Counted from the stretch's first letter, positions 14,252 through 22,627 are shown. The stretch: DNA of 23,215 bases from Proteobacteria bacterium UBA6920 (GCA_002448875.1 DKAS01000038.1:244-23458), one strand, 5' to 3'. Notes: generated by a model from the letters alone, not told the origin. Made by a program: numbers and translations.

Positions 14252-14884
14252 ATGCCGTGGCAATCCCATAAAACCGTAATGCCGAGCGCGCAGAACGCGC
14301 TGCCCGGTCGCCAGTCGCCGTTGCCGGTCGCGGACAGACACTATGTGAACGGCAATCGCCTGCTGCCGCCATACCCTGCCGACAGCAGCCTGGCGCTGTT
14401 CGGCATGGGATGTTTCTGGGGAGCGGAGAAGCGCTTCTGGCAGCTGCCCGGCGTGTACAGCACCGCCGTGGGCTACGCCGGGGGTTATACCCCCCATGCC
14501 AACTATGAAGAAGTCTGCAGCGGCCGAACCGGGCACAACGAAGTGGTACGCGTCGTTTTTTTTCCGGCGCAGCTTTCCTACGCGCAATTGCTCAAGGTGT
14601 TCTGGGAGGCGCACGATCCCACCCAGGGCATGCGTCAGGGCAATGATGTGGGCACCCAGTACCGCTCCGGCATTTACTGCTATTCCGAAGAGCAGTTGCG
14701 CCTGGCGCATGACAGCGCGGCGCAGTTCCAGCCGCGCCTGGCCGCCGCCGGCTACGGGGACATCACCACGGAAATCCTGCCAGCACCGGAGTTTTACTTC
14801 GCGGAAGACTATCATCAGCAGTATCTGGCGAAAAATCCCCGGGGCTACTGCGGCCTGGGGGGCACAGGTGTGAGCTGCGAGTAA
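14252..14884 (+). CDS. msrA: peptide-methionine (S)-S-oxide reductase
   Basis: Reduces the S-form of methionine sulfoxide, free or in proteins, using thioredoxin. The catalytic motif G-C-F-W-G has Cys54. The family segments G-Y-A-G-G and [12 protein letters not shown], then the F-W-E-A-H-D-P-T-Q motif and G-T-Q-Y-R-S-G-I-Y, follow in order. The C-terminal tail [13 protein letters not shown] carries the recycling Cys200 and Cys209. At 210 residues it matches the E. coli length and has the same N-terminal extension with M-P-x-x-x-N-A-L-P-G-R. GCGGAGGAAATTCC before the ATG at 14252 decides the start. It lies between DUF488 and an SDR gene in the same direction. Confidence 0.97.
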   Translation: MPWQSHKTVMPSAQNALPGRQSPLPVADRHYVNGNRLLPPYPADSSLALFGMGCFWGAEKRFWQLPGVYSTAVGYAGGYTPHANYEEVCSGRTGHNEVVRVVFFPAQLSYAQLLKVFWEAHDPTQGMRQGNDVGTQYRSGIYCYSEEQLRLAHDSAAQFQPRLAAAGYGDITTEILPAPEFYFAEDYHQQYLAKNPRGYCGLGGTGVSCE

Positions 14885-14943
14885 ACTTTGCTACGATGGG
14901 GGAGGCCGGGTTGCCGGTGCGTTAGGAAATATACAGGGTCAGC

Positions 14944-15672
14944 ATGCATAACAATTTACATGGGCAGACCGCCCTCATCACCGGCGCCAGCAGCGGCATC
15001 GGCCAGGCGGTGGCGCGTCAGATGGCGGCCCGGGGCTGCGGCGTCTGCCTGGTGGGGCGCAATATCGGCCGGCTCGACGCCTTGCGCAACGAACTGCAGG
15101 TGCTGGCGCCGTCTCAGGCCTACCCCGGGGACATTGCCGAAGAATCCGAGGTCAGGCGCCTATGCGCCGACATCCTGCGCGACCATGCCCGGGTGGACCT
15201 GCTGATACACTGCGCCGGCGCCATTTCCCTGGGCGCCATCGCCAACGCGCCGGTGGAGGATCTGGACCACCAGTACCGGGTCAACCTGCGCGCCCCCTAT
15301 CTGCTGACCCAGCTGCTGCTGCCGCAGCTCAAGGCGTCCCGCGGCCAGATCGTGTTCGTCAATTCCAGCGTCGGTACCCGGGTCAAGGAAAACGTCGGCG
15401 CCTACGCCGCCACCAAACACGCGCTCAAAGCCATCGCCGACACCCTGCGCATGGAGATCAACTCCTTCGGCATCCGCGTGCTGTCGGTCTATCCCGGCAA
15501 CACCGCCACCCCCATGCAACAAGCTATCCAGCAACTGACTGGCCGAACCATAGACGTGGAAAACCTGCTGACGCCGGCGGATGTGGCCGACGTGATCCTT
15601 CAAGCCCTGAGTTTGCCGCGCACCGCGGAGGTTACGGACATCAATATCCGGCCCATGGGAAAGCAGGGGTGA
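14944..15672 (+). CDS. short-chain dehydrogenase/reductase
   Basis: Classical SDR of 242 residues, a cytoplasmic NAD(P)-dependent oxidoreductase. The nucleotide motif T-G-A-S-S-G-I-G is at 13-20. The catalytic Ser is at 141 or 142 (N-S-S-V-G), Tyr154 and Lys158 in Y-A-A-T-K, and Asn114 in R-V-N-L completes the tetrad. The N-N-A-G motif is changed to H-C-A-G (89-92). The Y-P-G-N-T-A-T-P-M loop is typical. Arg39 after the second strand (V-G-R-N) suggests NADP preference. Substrate unknown. It starts 59 bases after msrA, probably in the same transcript, and ends 19 bases before the convergent GST gene. The ATG follows an AGGG five bases upstream. Confidence 0.94.
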   Translation: MHNNLHGQTALITGASSGIGQAVARQMAARGCGVCLVGRNIGRLDALRNELQVLAPSQAYPGDIAEESEVRRLCADILRDHARVDLLIHCAGAISLGAIANAPVEDLDHQYRVNLRAPYLLTQLLLPQLKASRGQIVFVNSSVGTRVKENVGAYAATKHALKAIADTLRMEINSFGIRVLSVYPGNTATPMQQAIQQLTGRTIDVENLLTPADVADVILQALSLPRTAEVTDINIRPMGKQG

Positions 15673-15691
15673 GCTGACGGGTGGTACACTT

Positions 15692-16336
15692 TTAGTACTC
15701 AAGCCGCCCACGCAATTCCTCAAACGGCACGGCGATGTGTTCACGGTAGGCGGGGCGCTCCAGCAGCAGTTCATGCCAGGCGATAACATGGCCCGGCCGC
15801 GGAATGTCGAGGCCCATGGTGAAATATCGGTGTAAGGATACCGCGCAAGGAATGTCGCCCATGGTGAAACTGTCCCCGCCAAGATATGGTTGGTGTGCCA
15901 GATGAGCGTCCAGCTTCTGGTAGTGCCGTTCGCATCGAGCGAGGGACTGGTCGAGGGCCGCAGGGTTACGCATTGCGGGCGGCGTTCTAAAATAACCCCA
16001 GAACAGCGCAAGAAAATCCGATTGCAGCGTCGCCAGCTCCCAATCCATCCAGCGCTCAGCGAGTGAACGCAGGGCCGGCGACTGCGGCCACAACCAACCC
16101 GCACCGTACTGCGCGGCGAGGTAGCGCACGATGGTGTTGGATTCCCAGATAACCGTTGCGCCGTCTACCAGTACCGGAATCCGACCATGCGGATTCAAGG
16201 CAAGAAATTCCGGCGTATCGAGCTGGCCGGGATTGCTACCGATATCGATGTGTTCAAAGGCAATCCCAATCTCACCAAGTGTCCAAAGAGCCTTCTGGAC
16301 GTTGTAGGCATTGCGACGACCGTAGAGTTTGAGCAT
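15692..16336 (-). CDS. glutathione S-transferase family protein
   Basis: Protein of 214 residues with an N-terminal thioredoxin-like domain (1-80) and a helical C-terminal domain. The N-P-H-G-R-I-P-V-L motif (48-56) and E-S (65-66), which bind the gamma-glutamyl part of glutathione, are present. The C-terminal G-D-S-F-T-M-G-D-I-P motif is the N-capping box of this fold. In related GSTs with a G-R-x-N-S-x-N-V-Q-K motif the Ser is catalytic. Here the motif reads G-R-R-N-A-Y-N-V-Q-K (6-15), so the Ser is replaced by Ala10. Tyr11 might substitute, or the protein may be a non-catalytic or binding member. The upstream sequence has no clear ribosome site. It is the first of the minus-strand series that runs to the right edge. 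Confidence 0.92.
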   Translation of the reverse strand: MLKLYGRRNAYNVQKALWTLGEIGIAFEHIDIGSNPGQLDTPEFLALNPHGRIPVLVDGATVIWESNTIVRYLAAQYGAGWLWPQSPALRSLAERWMDWELATLQSDFLALFWGYFRTPPAMRNPAALDQSLARCERHYQKLDAHLAHQPYLGGDSFTMGDIPCAVSLHRYFTMGLDIPRPGHVIAWHELLLERPAYREHIAVPFEELRGRLEY

Positions 16337-16411
16337 GGGTTATTATCACGTCAGAGTTTATAGTGATCGATTCATCAGGGCGGGGTGAGGCAGTAGCAGG
16401 GCGAGCATGGC

Positions 16412-17194
16412 TCAAACAATGCCTTTTACCGCCCAGGCCCTGGCGGACAACTTGATGGAACCATCCGCGGCTATGGGCAGGCTGTGTGCCAGCCTTTCCT
16501 TCAGGAGGCGTTTTGCGGAATCATCGAGTTTGGATACATAGGTAGGAGCCGGCCCCTGACCGCCGAGAAACGGCTGCCAATAATCGTCAAGGTCGGAAAA
16601 TTTCGTTTCGATCTCCAGCGGGATAGTTTCAATTTTGGACAAACCAGCTCGCTTGTAGAGCTCAATGAGATGCTCGGCATTGGCATCCGGAAAACGGCGG
16701 CCTTCGTGCAGCGGTGACGCGTCGGGGTTGAGCGCCACGGCTGCATCCCAAAAGAGATTGAGAAATTCCACCTTTCCTGCGTAATCCCAAATATAAACGG
16801 CGACGGTACCGTCTTTGCGCGTTATTCGTTTCATTTCACTTAGCGCTTTTTCCGGTTGCGCAATAAAATTCAGTACCAGGCCGGAAACCACGATGCCTAC
16901 GGATTTATCATCAACAGGCAAGGCCAGTGCATTGCCGGTTTTACAGATGGCCAGGCTGCCAAGGCGATGTTGCGCCGTGCGAACAAAACCTTCAGACTGG
17001 TCGACCGCGATGACTATTTCCGGGTTGTGTCTGCTGATGGCGGCCTCGCTTAAAGCACCGGAGCCGCAGCCAACATCCAACCATCGTAGCTGCGGTTTTG
17101 GCGACAGCCAGTCAACGAATTGCGCAGCGACCAGCTTGCTCCACCTGCCCATGTAGTATTCGTAGGGATCACCCGATTGCCATGAGTCCTGCAT
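16412..17194 (-). CDS. class I SAM-dependent methyltransferase
   Basis: Protein of 260 residues. Motif I, L-D-V-G-C-G-S-G-A (39-47), binds S-adenosylmethionine. It is followed by an acidic residue at the end of strand 2 (A-V-D-Q-S-E-G) and by G-N-A-L-A-L-P-V-D-D (post-I motif II), as in the Methyltransf_11/25 group. The N-terminal Y-E-Y-Y-M-G-R-W-S-K is a typical lead of small-molecule methyltransferases of this type. Substrate unknown. An excellent AGGAGGAGAG ribosome site seven bases before the ATG fixes the start. The gene stands alone on the minus strand with about 75 bases to the GST gene. Confidence 0.93.
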   Translation of the reverse strand: MQDSWQSGDPYEYYMGRWSKLVAAQFVDWLSPKPQLRWLDVGCGSGALSEAAISRHNPEIVIAVDQSEGFVRTAQHRLGSLAICKTGNALALPVDDKSVGIVVSGLVLNFIAQPEKALSEMKRITRKDGTVAVYIWDYAGKVEFLNLFWDAAVALNPDASPLHEGRRFPDANAEHLIELYKRAGLSKIETIPLEIETKFSDLDDYWQPFLGGQGPAPTYVSKLDDSAKRLLKERLAHSLPIAADGSIKLSARAWAVKGIV

Positions 17195-17302
17195 ATCTCT
17201 CCTCCTGATATCTTTTCAAGTGATATTCGCTATACTGGGTACGCAGCAGCTGACTGAACCAGCACTATTGCGTATCAACAGTGTATGGGAGGAGGGGCGG
17301 CT

Positions 17303-17899
17303 TTAAATGTGGCACTTGCGCAGGCCAAGTGAATAGACGACTCGACTGTAGCCAATTAGAATGGCAAACACGGTAATGGTCAAGAAGGAAGTTACGACAA
17401 GAACGGACTTCGCGGTTGTGATATAACCACAAAACGTGGCGAGTGCCTCGTACCGGACGGGATATGCCGCAATGAGGCCGGTAATGATTCCATCTTCGAG
17501 CAAGTTCAACATCGCCGCCACCGAGGGTAACACGGCAAGGAATTGCAAATAGGACTGCCCGCGACGTCTTAGCACCAATTTGCCGGTCTGCAACAAAGCC
17601 ACCGTTAAGAACAGCACGTAAACCGGAATTAGTACCAGCACATCAAGAAGGAGTATGCGGTGATATATTTCAATGGCGCTTTGGGAATATGAAGCGATGT
17701 AATCGTAGGCCATCACTGCGTCATAGTGCGGTAAAACATTCAAGATGGTATTGCCTCCCGAGGCAGCCTGCAGGGAGGGTATTGAAAAGGGAAGATTTGT
17801 ATAATTCAGCAGAGAGTAGCTGCCGATCAGAGCGACAAACAAAACGGCAACCGTGGTAGATTTCGCCATGGATTGAATTATTGCCGGGTAACGTGCCAT
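17303..17899 (-). CDS. hypothetical membrane protein (about four to five helices)
   Basis: Protein of 198 residues that I do not recognise. Hydrophobic segments lie at about 15-32, 82-102, 118-140, 142-158 and 168-190 (counted from the ATG at 17899). Between the first and second is a periplasmic-like loop (about 33-80) rich in Tyr, Asn and Ser. Between the second and third is a basic loop with R-R-R-G-Q-S, probably cytoplasmic. GGAGG lies five bases before the ATG at 17899, so a TTG start at 17911 is rejected. No functional motif is visible. The neighbours give no clue. Confidence 0.75.
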   Translation of the reverse strand: MARYPAIIQSMAKSTTVAVLFVALIGSYSLLNYTNLPFSIPSLQAASGGNTILNVLPHYDAVMAYDYIASYSQSAIEIYHRILLLDVLVLIPVYVLFLTVALLQTGKLVLRRRGQSYLQFLAVLPSVAAMLNLLEDGIITGLIAAYPVRYEALATFCGYITTAKSVLVVTSFLTITVFAILIGYSRVVYSLGLRKCHI

Positions 17900-18283
17900 A
17901 TTATCCTCCAATGATAAAGTTCAGCCGTGTAATCCAACAGATTAGTTCATGATCGTGTCGCCTTGGCTAGCATCGATCGCGAATTAATATGAATGTATCT
18001 GTTCCAGCTATATTTCTCAGCAACACAAAAAGTAATTCGAGACCTAAGGCTTGAGACCCTGCAGTTGTCGGTTTCCTGTAAAAAAGCAAATCTAAAGTGG
18101 CACAAGTTTATATCGCCAATAACCAACTTTCACCCTATTTTCAGTGTTATTGATTTCTGCATGTTTCTTACAACGGGTCTGCAATACGTATTGTTGTAAA
18201 CTACCCAGGGTCTCGATGGCGTAATAAGCTCCGCGGGAAAACCGCCGGTTGGATCAGGTATTGGGTTTGCTCCGTTGATGTTG
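17900..18283. other. gap without a supported gene
   Basis: AT-rich in its left part. A 68-residue plus-strand open frame at 17993-18199 has no ribosome site or recognisable composition and is not called. Near 18225-18250 there is an imperfect GC-rich hairpin (CCGCGGGAAAACCGCCGG) without a T-tract. I see nothing else. Confidence 0.5.
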
Positions 18284-18973
18284 TTATTGAATCAGATATT
18301 TGACGGACACCGAGACAGAAATAGATAAAATACCTGGAGTAAAGGCCCCCTGATCGGATTCCTGCGCAAGATTGCTTCGAAAAAGATAGTTCTGCGACAT
18401 GAGTGGCGATTCCAATTCCTTTATGGAAACTACTTTTCCCAGATCCACGTTGGAGCTGGTGGCGAGAATTTGCGCCTTCTCCCTGGCTGCCGCAACGGCC
18501 GATGCGAGCGCCTTTTTCTTGATGTTCTGACGTTCCGTGGTGTCCAGTTCGATGCTGTCGATAGTGGTGATGCCGGAGGAGATGGCGCCGTCAACAAGGC
18601 TGGTGTAAAGGCTCAGATCCATCAGTACAACTGAAATATCTCTAGAAACCTCGTAACCGACAAAAGTCTGATGTTCGGGGTCGTATTGGGGGTGAATAGA
18701 GAGCTCAGAGGAAGAGATATTCTTTAAATCGATAGATAGTGTCCTGCAGAGAGAAATAATCTTCTTAGACTTTTCGTCTATAGCATTCTTAATTCTGGAC
18801 AGATCTTTCCCTCGGTCGTTGATAGAGAAATGAAATGTCGCCATATTAGGGTTGGCTTCAATACGCGCCGATCCGGATACTTCGATGCCTTCATCATTTC
18901 CATGAACAGCGTTTGTCAGTGTAAAAAACAGTAAGAACAAGGTAGAGCGAAGAGCAAGCACAGGGCCGTTCAT
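18284..18973 (-). CDS. SIMPL-domain (DUF541) periplasmic protein
   Basis: Protein of 229-230 residues with a signal peptide (hydrophobic about 6-20, then N-A-V-H-G). The domain begins with I-E-V-S-G-S-A-R-I-E-A-N-P-N-M-A, the usual DUF541 start. It continues through S-S-E-L-S-I-H-P-Q-Y-D and Y-E-V-S-R-D-I-S-V to A-L-A-S-A-V-A-A-A-R-E-K-A-Q-I-L-A, the family's most conserved helix. The E. coli homologue YggE is linked to oxidative stress; the molecular role is not settled. The ATG at 18973 with GGGAGAG upstream is chosen; a longer frame starts at 19063 but lacks a signal peptide at its end. It is alone on its strand with about 200 bases to DUF1272. Confidence 0.9.
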   Translation of the reverse strand: MNGPVLALRSTLFLLFFTLTNAVHGNDEGIEVSGSARIEANPNMATFHFSINDRGKDLSRIKNAIDEKSKKIISLCRTLSIDLKNISSSELSIHPQYDPEHQTFVGYEVSRDISVVLMDLSLYTSLVDGAISSGITTIDSIELDTTERQNIKKKALASAVAAAREKAQILATSSNVDLGKVVSIKELESPLMSQNYLFRSNLAQESDQGAFTPGILSISVSVSVKYLIQ

Positions 18974-19169
18974 TGATTTCTCTCCCGGTAGTTTTTTCGG
19001 TTTTTCCAGGTGCAGGAGTACTACATTTACGATTTTTCCGCATCCAGGATCCATGCCAAGCATATTTCAGCATAAATATATTGTTTAAACCACCAGAGCC
19101 ACCTTTCTCCACCACCGTTTCTCAGTTTCGATCCGATCCTGTCTGATTCACTGTGTTGGAACTGCGACG

Positions 19170-19478
19170 CTAGCGTTTCTCCGGCGCCAGTCCACTTTGC
19201 GCCGCCAGCAGGTACGAAAATTCGTCAAGATTTACTGGTCGATGCTTCTGCGTCGTGCTGGCCGGATGGGCGCCAAGAAAGTTATCCCCCTTCCAGTTTC
19301 TGGCGGGCCGAATCGGCCTGGGGGTAAACCCACCGCCACAATTGGGGCAGGTATTTTTCAGGATCGTATCGACACATGTTGCGCAAAACGTGCATTCATA
19401 GCTGCAAATACGCGCTTCCGTCGATGCAGGGGGGAGGGATCGATTGCAATGTTCGCAGCTTGGTCTAAGTTATAACAT
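19170..19478 (-). pseudogene. DUF1272 gene with stop at codon 3
   Basis: From the ATG at 19478 the frame reads Met, Leu, stop (TAA at 19472-19470), then continues open for 99 codons to TAG at 19170. The translated rest begins L-R-P-S-C-E-H-C and continues with L-P-P-A-S-T-E-A-R-I-C-S-Y-E-C-T-F-C, then C-P-N-C-G-G-G-F and R-P-I-R-P-A-R-N-W-K-G-D-N. This is the complete DUF1272 pattern with all Cys of its zinc-binding set. Family members start M-L-E-L-R-P, so the third codon was most likely GAA and has become TAA. A ribosome site (AAAGGGAG) precedes the ATG. No other ATG, GTG or TTG lies in frame before the Cys pairs. A single base error in the assembly would restore an intact gene. Confidence 0.85.
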
Positions 19479-19646
19479 ACACTCCCTTTCTGTTTGTCCG
19501 TTACATCGCTGAATGCATGTGATTCATTCGGCGGAGGCCGCGTTTTCTACAGCTTCTCATGATTCCGAGAAGCAACAGCTGTTGGGTTTCGTCGTTTCCG
19601 CCCACCTGTACGAATTGCGGAAAGAACGCGAGAAAGAAGATCATGA

Positions 19647-20219
19647 TTATTCCTGATTACGTTTGAGGTGTGGCCATAATACTCGCCATGCCCAATCGTC
19701 AAGTGTTTCCGGTGCGGCGAGAAAACGCGCCGGCCAGTATGAGAGAATGGTTGCATACCAGATACCCCAGCTCGTCGCATCTGCGGCATCCCAATAGTGG
19801 CACCATTCCGCGATATTTGGTTTAGGCCCATAGGATAAATCCGTCAGATACATGCCGAGGGGGCCGTTAGGGACTTCGCTGCGTTCATCGAAAAATTTCT
19901 GCAAAGCTTGTCTCTGCAATTCACGGTAGGTAGCGATCTCGGTTTCGTTGGCGTATTGAAACAGGGACACGTCGAACATTTGCTTGTGTTTTCCGCGACC
20001 CCGTTGCCACGCCAGCAGGAGGCGAAACTCGCCGAGCCAGAACAAATACTCCTGTAGCCCGGCCGCTTTGAAGTTCGTCGAGATACTAAAATGAAATGCA
20101 CCATCTGCCAGCGCATACTTCCATTTCAATGTTTTCTCGGCAAGTTTCCTGAATTCTGCTGGAAGTCCGACGGATAGAAGCCCGGCCTCGAAGTGAGAGT
20201 AGAATTCTGGTGCGTTCAT
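19647..20219 (-). CDS. hypothetical protein, 190 residues
   Basis: I do not recognise this protein. It is cytoplasmic, aromatic-rich (many Trp and Tyr in the last third, for example W-C-H-Y-W-D-A-A-D and S-W-G-I-W-Y-A-T-I-L-S-Y-W), with no signal peptide or membrane segment. Its ATG (20219) lies inside the reading frame of the upstream GNAT and has no Shine-Dalgarno, so the true start may have been lost or translation may be coupled. After the stop, a 7-bp hairpin (19552-19558 with 19567-19573) occurs without a T-tract. See the GNAT entry for the junction. Confidence 0.6.
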   Translation of the reverse strand: MNAPEFYSHFEAGLLSVGLPAEFRKLAEKTLKWKYALADGAFHFSISTNFKAAGLQEYLFWLGEFRLLLAWQRGRGKHKQMFDVSLFQYANETEIATYRELQRQALQKFFDERSEVPNGPLGMYLTDLSYGPKPNIAEWCHYWDAADATSWGIWYATILSYWPARFLAAPETLDDWAWRVLWPHLKRNQE

Positions 20220-20607
20220 CTAAGGCAATACTGGCCGGGTTGGACAGTGTAATACCGCCAATCACAGCATGTATACCTCTATCCTGCAATCGCGAAAACA
20301 GGGATTTGTACAGTTCGGTACCCCAGCCTTTAGACGTGGCGAAGTGTGATAAATAAACCGTTACTTCGGCAGTATGCCGATAAGCAGCACGCTCATGCCA
20401 CTTTGTTGCATAGGCATAACCTATTATCTGCTCTTTATCAATGGCTACCAGCCAAGAAAATCCGGAATCTTGAATTTTATTCAGGCGCGCAATGATTTCA
20501 GCTGCATCTAACTCGGTTTCTTCAAAAGTGACTACAGTATTCTTAATGTAGTAATTGTAGATTTCGGCGATCGCTACGGCGTCCGCTTCAGTGGCATCTC
20601 GAATCAT
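20086..20607 (-). pseudogene. GNAT acetyltransferase, C-terminus lost at a junction
   Basis: From ATG 20607, residues 1 to about 131 match the phosphinothricin-type GNAT family: M-I-R-D-A-T-E-A-D at the start, I-Y-N-Y-Y-I-x-N-T-V-V-T-F-E-E (16-30), G-Y-A-Y-A-T-K-W (63-70), and S-K-G-W-G-T-E-L-Y near 92-100. The last recognisable segment is L-S-N-P-A-S-I-A-L-D-E (121-131). Family members continue with a Gly/Phe-rich strand and about 35 more residues ending in a W-x-D-V-G-type motif. Here the sequence becomes Arg/Ser-rich and is simply the second reading frame of the downstream hypothetical gene, whose ATG sits at residue 130. The likely cause is a deletion that fused the two. The remaining protein would lack part of the fold. 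It may be inactive. Confidence 0.65.
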
Positions 20608-20665
20608 ATGCGTCCCCGTTATATTTTGGCTTGGAGCGGGTTTTCCGTAAGTACGAAAAGTGGCG

Positions 20666-21196
20666 TCAAGCGACCCGATCCAGCAGCGCACAGGCGCTTG
20701 GCCAGGCATAGCGCAGGTCGACGACTTCGCCGCCACCGGGAGGTTCCCAGAGGCAGGACTCTCGATTAGTGGCGCCAAGAGCCTCGTAAAAGCGCCGGGC
20801 GGCGGTATTTGGCGCCAGGACTCCCAGATACAGGCCGGCATCCGGGTAATGATGATTGGACCAGCGGGCGATTTCGGTCAGTAAACGGCGGCCGATTCCC
20901 TGGCGTTTCCTCGCTGAAACGACGTGGAGATTGTCGATGAAGGTGCCCCAGCGCGTGTCTTCGTTACCGTACGCGCAAATAAAACCTAACAAACTGCTGT
21001 GCTCTTCGGCAATAAGAACATGCTGGTTGCCTTTGGGCATTGTTAAACGCTCGCGCCAGATGCCAATGCGATCATGCAACACGTGCTCGTCAAGGTATTC
21101 GTCCTTGAATATGCCACGATAAGTGGTACGCCAGCTGTCGGCGTGCAGCTGCGCAATGGGTCTGTAATCGTCAATAGTGGCAGCGCGTACGAGCAT
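20666..21196 (-). CDS. GNAT-family N-acetyltransferase
   Basis: Complete GNAT of 176 residues, transferring an acetyl group from acetyl-CoA to an amine. It begins V-R-A-A-T-I-D-D-Y, has S-W-R-T-T-Y-R-G-I-F (21-30), and the acetyl-CoA motif L-H-V-V-S-A-R-K-R-Q-G-I-G-R-R-L-L (90-106). The last core segment is A-P-N-T-A-A-R-R-F-Y-E-A-L-G (about 127-140). This S-W-R-x-x-Y-x-G pattern is typical of a broad group with unknown amine substrates. GGAAAG lies five bases before the ATG at 21196. It is distinct in sequence from the broken GNAT next to it, so the two are not a recent duplication. Confidence 0.92.
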   Translation of the reverse strand: MLVRAATIDDYRPIAQLHADSWRTTYRGIFKDEYLDEHVLHDRIGIWRERLTMPKGNQHVLIAEEHSSLLGFICAYGNEDTRWGTFIDNLHVVSARKRQGIGRRLLTEIARWSNHHYPDAGLYLGVLAPNTAARRFYEALGATNRESCLWEPPGGGEVVDLRYAWPSACALLDRVA

Positions 21197-21259
21197 GGAA
21201 TCTTTCCGATTGACGTTGAAAAGCTGCTATATCATAGCTGTAAATCTACAACTGAAAAA

Positions 21260-21790
21260 CTATGTGCGAACTCCATGGCGACGAAAATTTTTGGTAAAAC
21301 TATTCAATTCTCTAACCGATGTTATTCTATATATGGTTTTATCCTGCCCGCGACGTTGAATCTCTTCGAACAACGCTGGCGTCCAAAACCTGGGAGAAAA
21401 CCCCAGCATCTTCCAGCCAGCCAATGTGCCTTTCAAAATTGAACTGCCTGCAGGCCAGCCAAAGGGTTTTACAAACAAGCTCTTTAACAGCCGCTTGGTA
21501 ACCCACCAGTAGTGAACAAGGTATGGCAAATCAACATAAATGAGAGTATCCGCAGCGCCAACCCGCAGCCAGAACGTTTCCAGCGTGCCAAACCCTTCTA
21601 TGATCCAGCTGTCGTTGTTTACCAGTTCGGCGTGTTTTTTCGAGTACTCGTCGGAAGGAACGCGCTCGCCATTTTTCTTGTAAAGGATAGCGTCCAACGC
21701 CCAAAGCGATAAACCGGTTGCCGTGGAAAGTTCTCTGCTCAGGGTCGACTTACCGCCTCCGGGTTTGCCAAATACAACAATTTTTTTCAT
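21260..21790 (-). CDS. P-loop kinase-like protein (adenylate-kinase/FlaR type)
   Basis: Protein of 176 residues. The N-terminal K-K-I-V-V-F-G-K-P-G-G-G-K-S-T (2-16) is a Walker A loop with Lys14. It is followed by L-S-L-W-A-L-D-A-I-L-Y, W-I-I-E-G-F-G (about 62-68) and D-T-L-I-Y-V-D-L-P (about 81-89, Walker B-like). This order is that of the small topology-modulation or shikimate/adenylate-kinase-like proteins often called FlaR. The substrate is not known. The lid region has K-R-L-L-K. There are 63 bases between its stop and the GNAT start on the same strand. The upstream ATTAAAAAGCTTGTCC has no strong ribosome site. Confidence 0.85.
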   Translation of the reverse strand: MKKIVVFGKPGGGKSTLSRELSTATGLSLWALDAILYKKNGERVPSDEYSKKHAELVNNDSWIIEGFGTLETFWLRVGAADTLIYVDLPYLVHYWWVTKRLLKSLFVKPFGWPAGSSILKGTLAGWKMLGFSPRFWTPALFEEIQRRGQDKTIYRITSVRELNSFTKNFRRHGVRT

Positions 21791-21859
21791 TAAAAAGCTT
21801 GTCCTGTTGCACTGTCCAAAGGAAGCTGATTAATCACTAATCACTACCGCTGGGGTGCT

Positions 21860-22627
21860 TCAGCGATCCATCAGTCTGTAAAATTTAAGCGCATTCCTGC
21901 TGAATACATTTCTAGCCGCTTCATGTCCAAGCGTATCGATGACGAGTTCAAAGTCACTATCACTGTAGGCCCGTGGTGCTCGTGTCGACGGAAGATCTGT
22001 ACCAAACATCAATGACTCCGGGTTGGCCGAATACAGGTCTTTGATGGCGTTGGCGGCCGAAATATTTACACGACCGAAACCTGTAGCTTTAACTCTTATG
22101 CCTTTTTCCGCCAGTTTAACCAGCGTTTTGAATTGTTCGCCGCCCAAACCAAGGTGATCGATGCTCACCGATGGTAATCTTATCAGCAAGTTATAAAGGT
22201 TTGGAAGATCAGCGGATTCCACATATAGCTCCACGTGCCAACAGGCTATTTCAGAAATTCGTGAGGCCATTGATGACAGGTAGCCTAGGGATTCGGATCC
22301 GCCACGCTTTAGATTGAAACGGATTGCCCGAACGCCGCAAGTGTCCAACTCGAGAATTTGTTCATTTGAAACAGACCAGGGAAGCTGCGTAACGCCGACA
22401 AATGAGGGCCCAAGCTGCTTTAAAGCATCAGTGAGATAGTTTTGGTGGAACGCTTGAAAAGATCCAGAAACAATGGCTCCGCCGCAAAGATTGTAGCGGC
22501 TCATCGTGGTCAGATAATCAGAGAGCGTAAAAGAACTGGGAACGAAGCCGTCGTTTGCTACCAATGGATAACGTTCATCGATTATATGAAAATGACTATC
22601 AAATAATTCGAATTGATCAAGGCGCAT
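21860..22627 (-). CDS. amidohydrolase-family protein
   Basis: Protein of 255 residues. The metal-binding start F-D-S-H-F-H-I (9-15) gives the H-x-H pair. A third His lies in S-I-D-H-L-G-L-G-G, and an Asp in M-F-G-T-D-L-P-S-T would be the last ligand. These match the Amidohydro_2 (TIM-barrel) group, which includes decarboxylases and lactonases. A substrate cannot be named. The ATG at 22627 is chosen because the family begins there. The open frame continues further upstream through the tfoX gene but has no family match there. The start overlaps the stop of the TfoX-domain gene by 11 bases, so translation is probably coupled. Confidence 0.87.
   Translation of the reverse strand: MRLDQFELFDSHFHIIDERYPLVANDGFVPSSFTLSDYLTTMSRYNLCGGAIVSGSFQAFHQNYLTDALKQLGPSFVGVTQLPWSVSNEQILELDTCGVRAIRFNLKRGGSESLGYLSSMASRISEIACWHVELYVESADLPNLYNLLIRLPSVSIDHLGLGGEQFKTLVKLAEKGIRVKATGFGRVNISAANAIKDLYSANPESLMFGTDLPSTRAPRAYSDSDFELVIDTLGHEAARNVFSRNALKFYRLMDR

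Noticed and set aside
15160..16104. Minus-strand 314-codon frame across the SDR/GST junction
   Set aside because: Overlaps two well-supported genes in other frames; composition is not protein-like.
17993..18199. 68-codon plus-strand frame in the gap left of the SIMPL gene
   Set aside because: No ribosome site, AT-rich random composition, no recognisable motif.
19197..19475. 92-codon plus-strand frame
   Set aside because: It is the opposite strand of the DUF1272 gene; the minus-strand frame has the family signature, this one does not.
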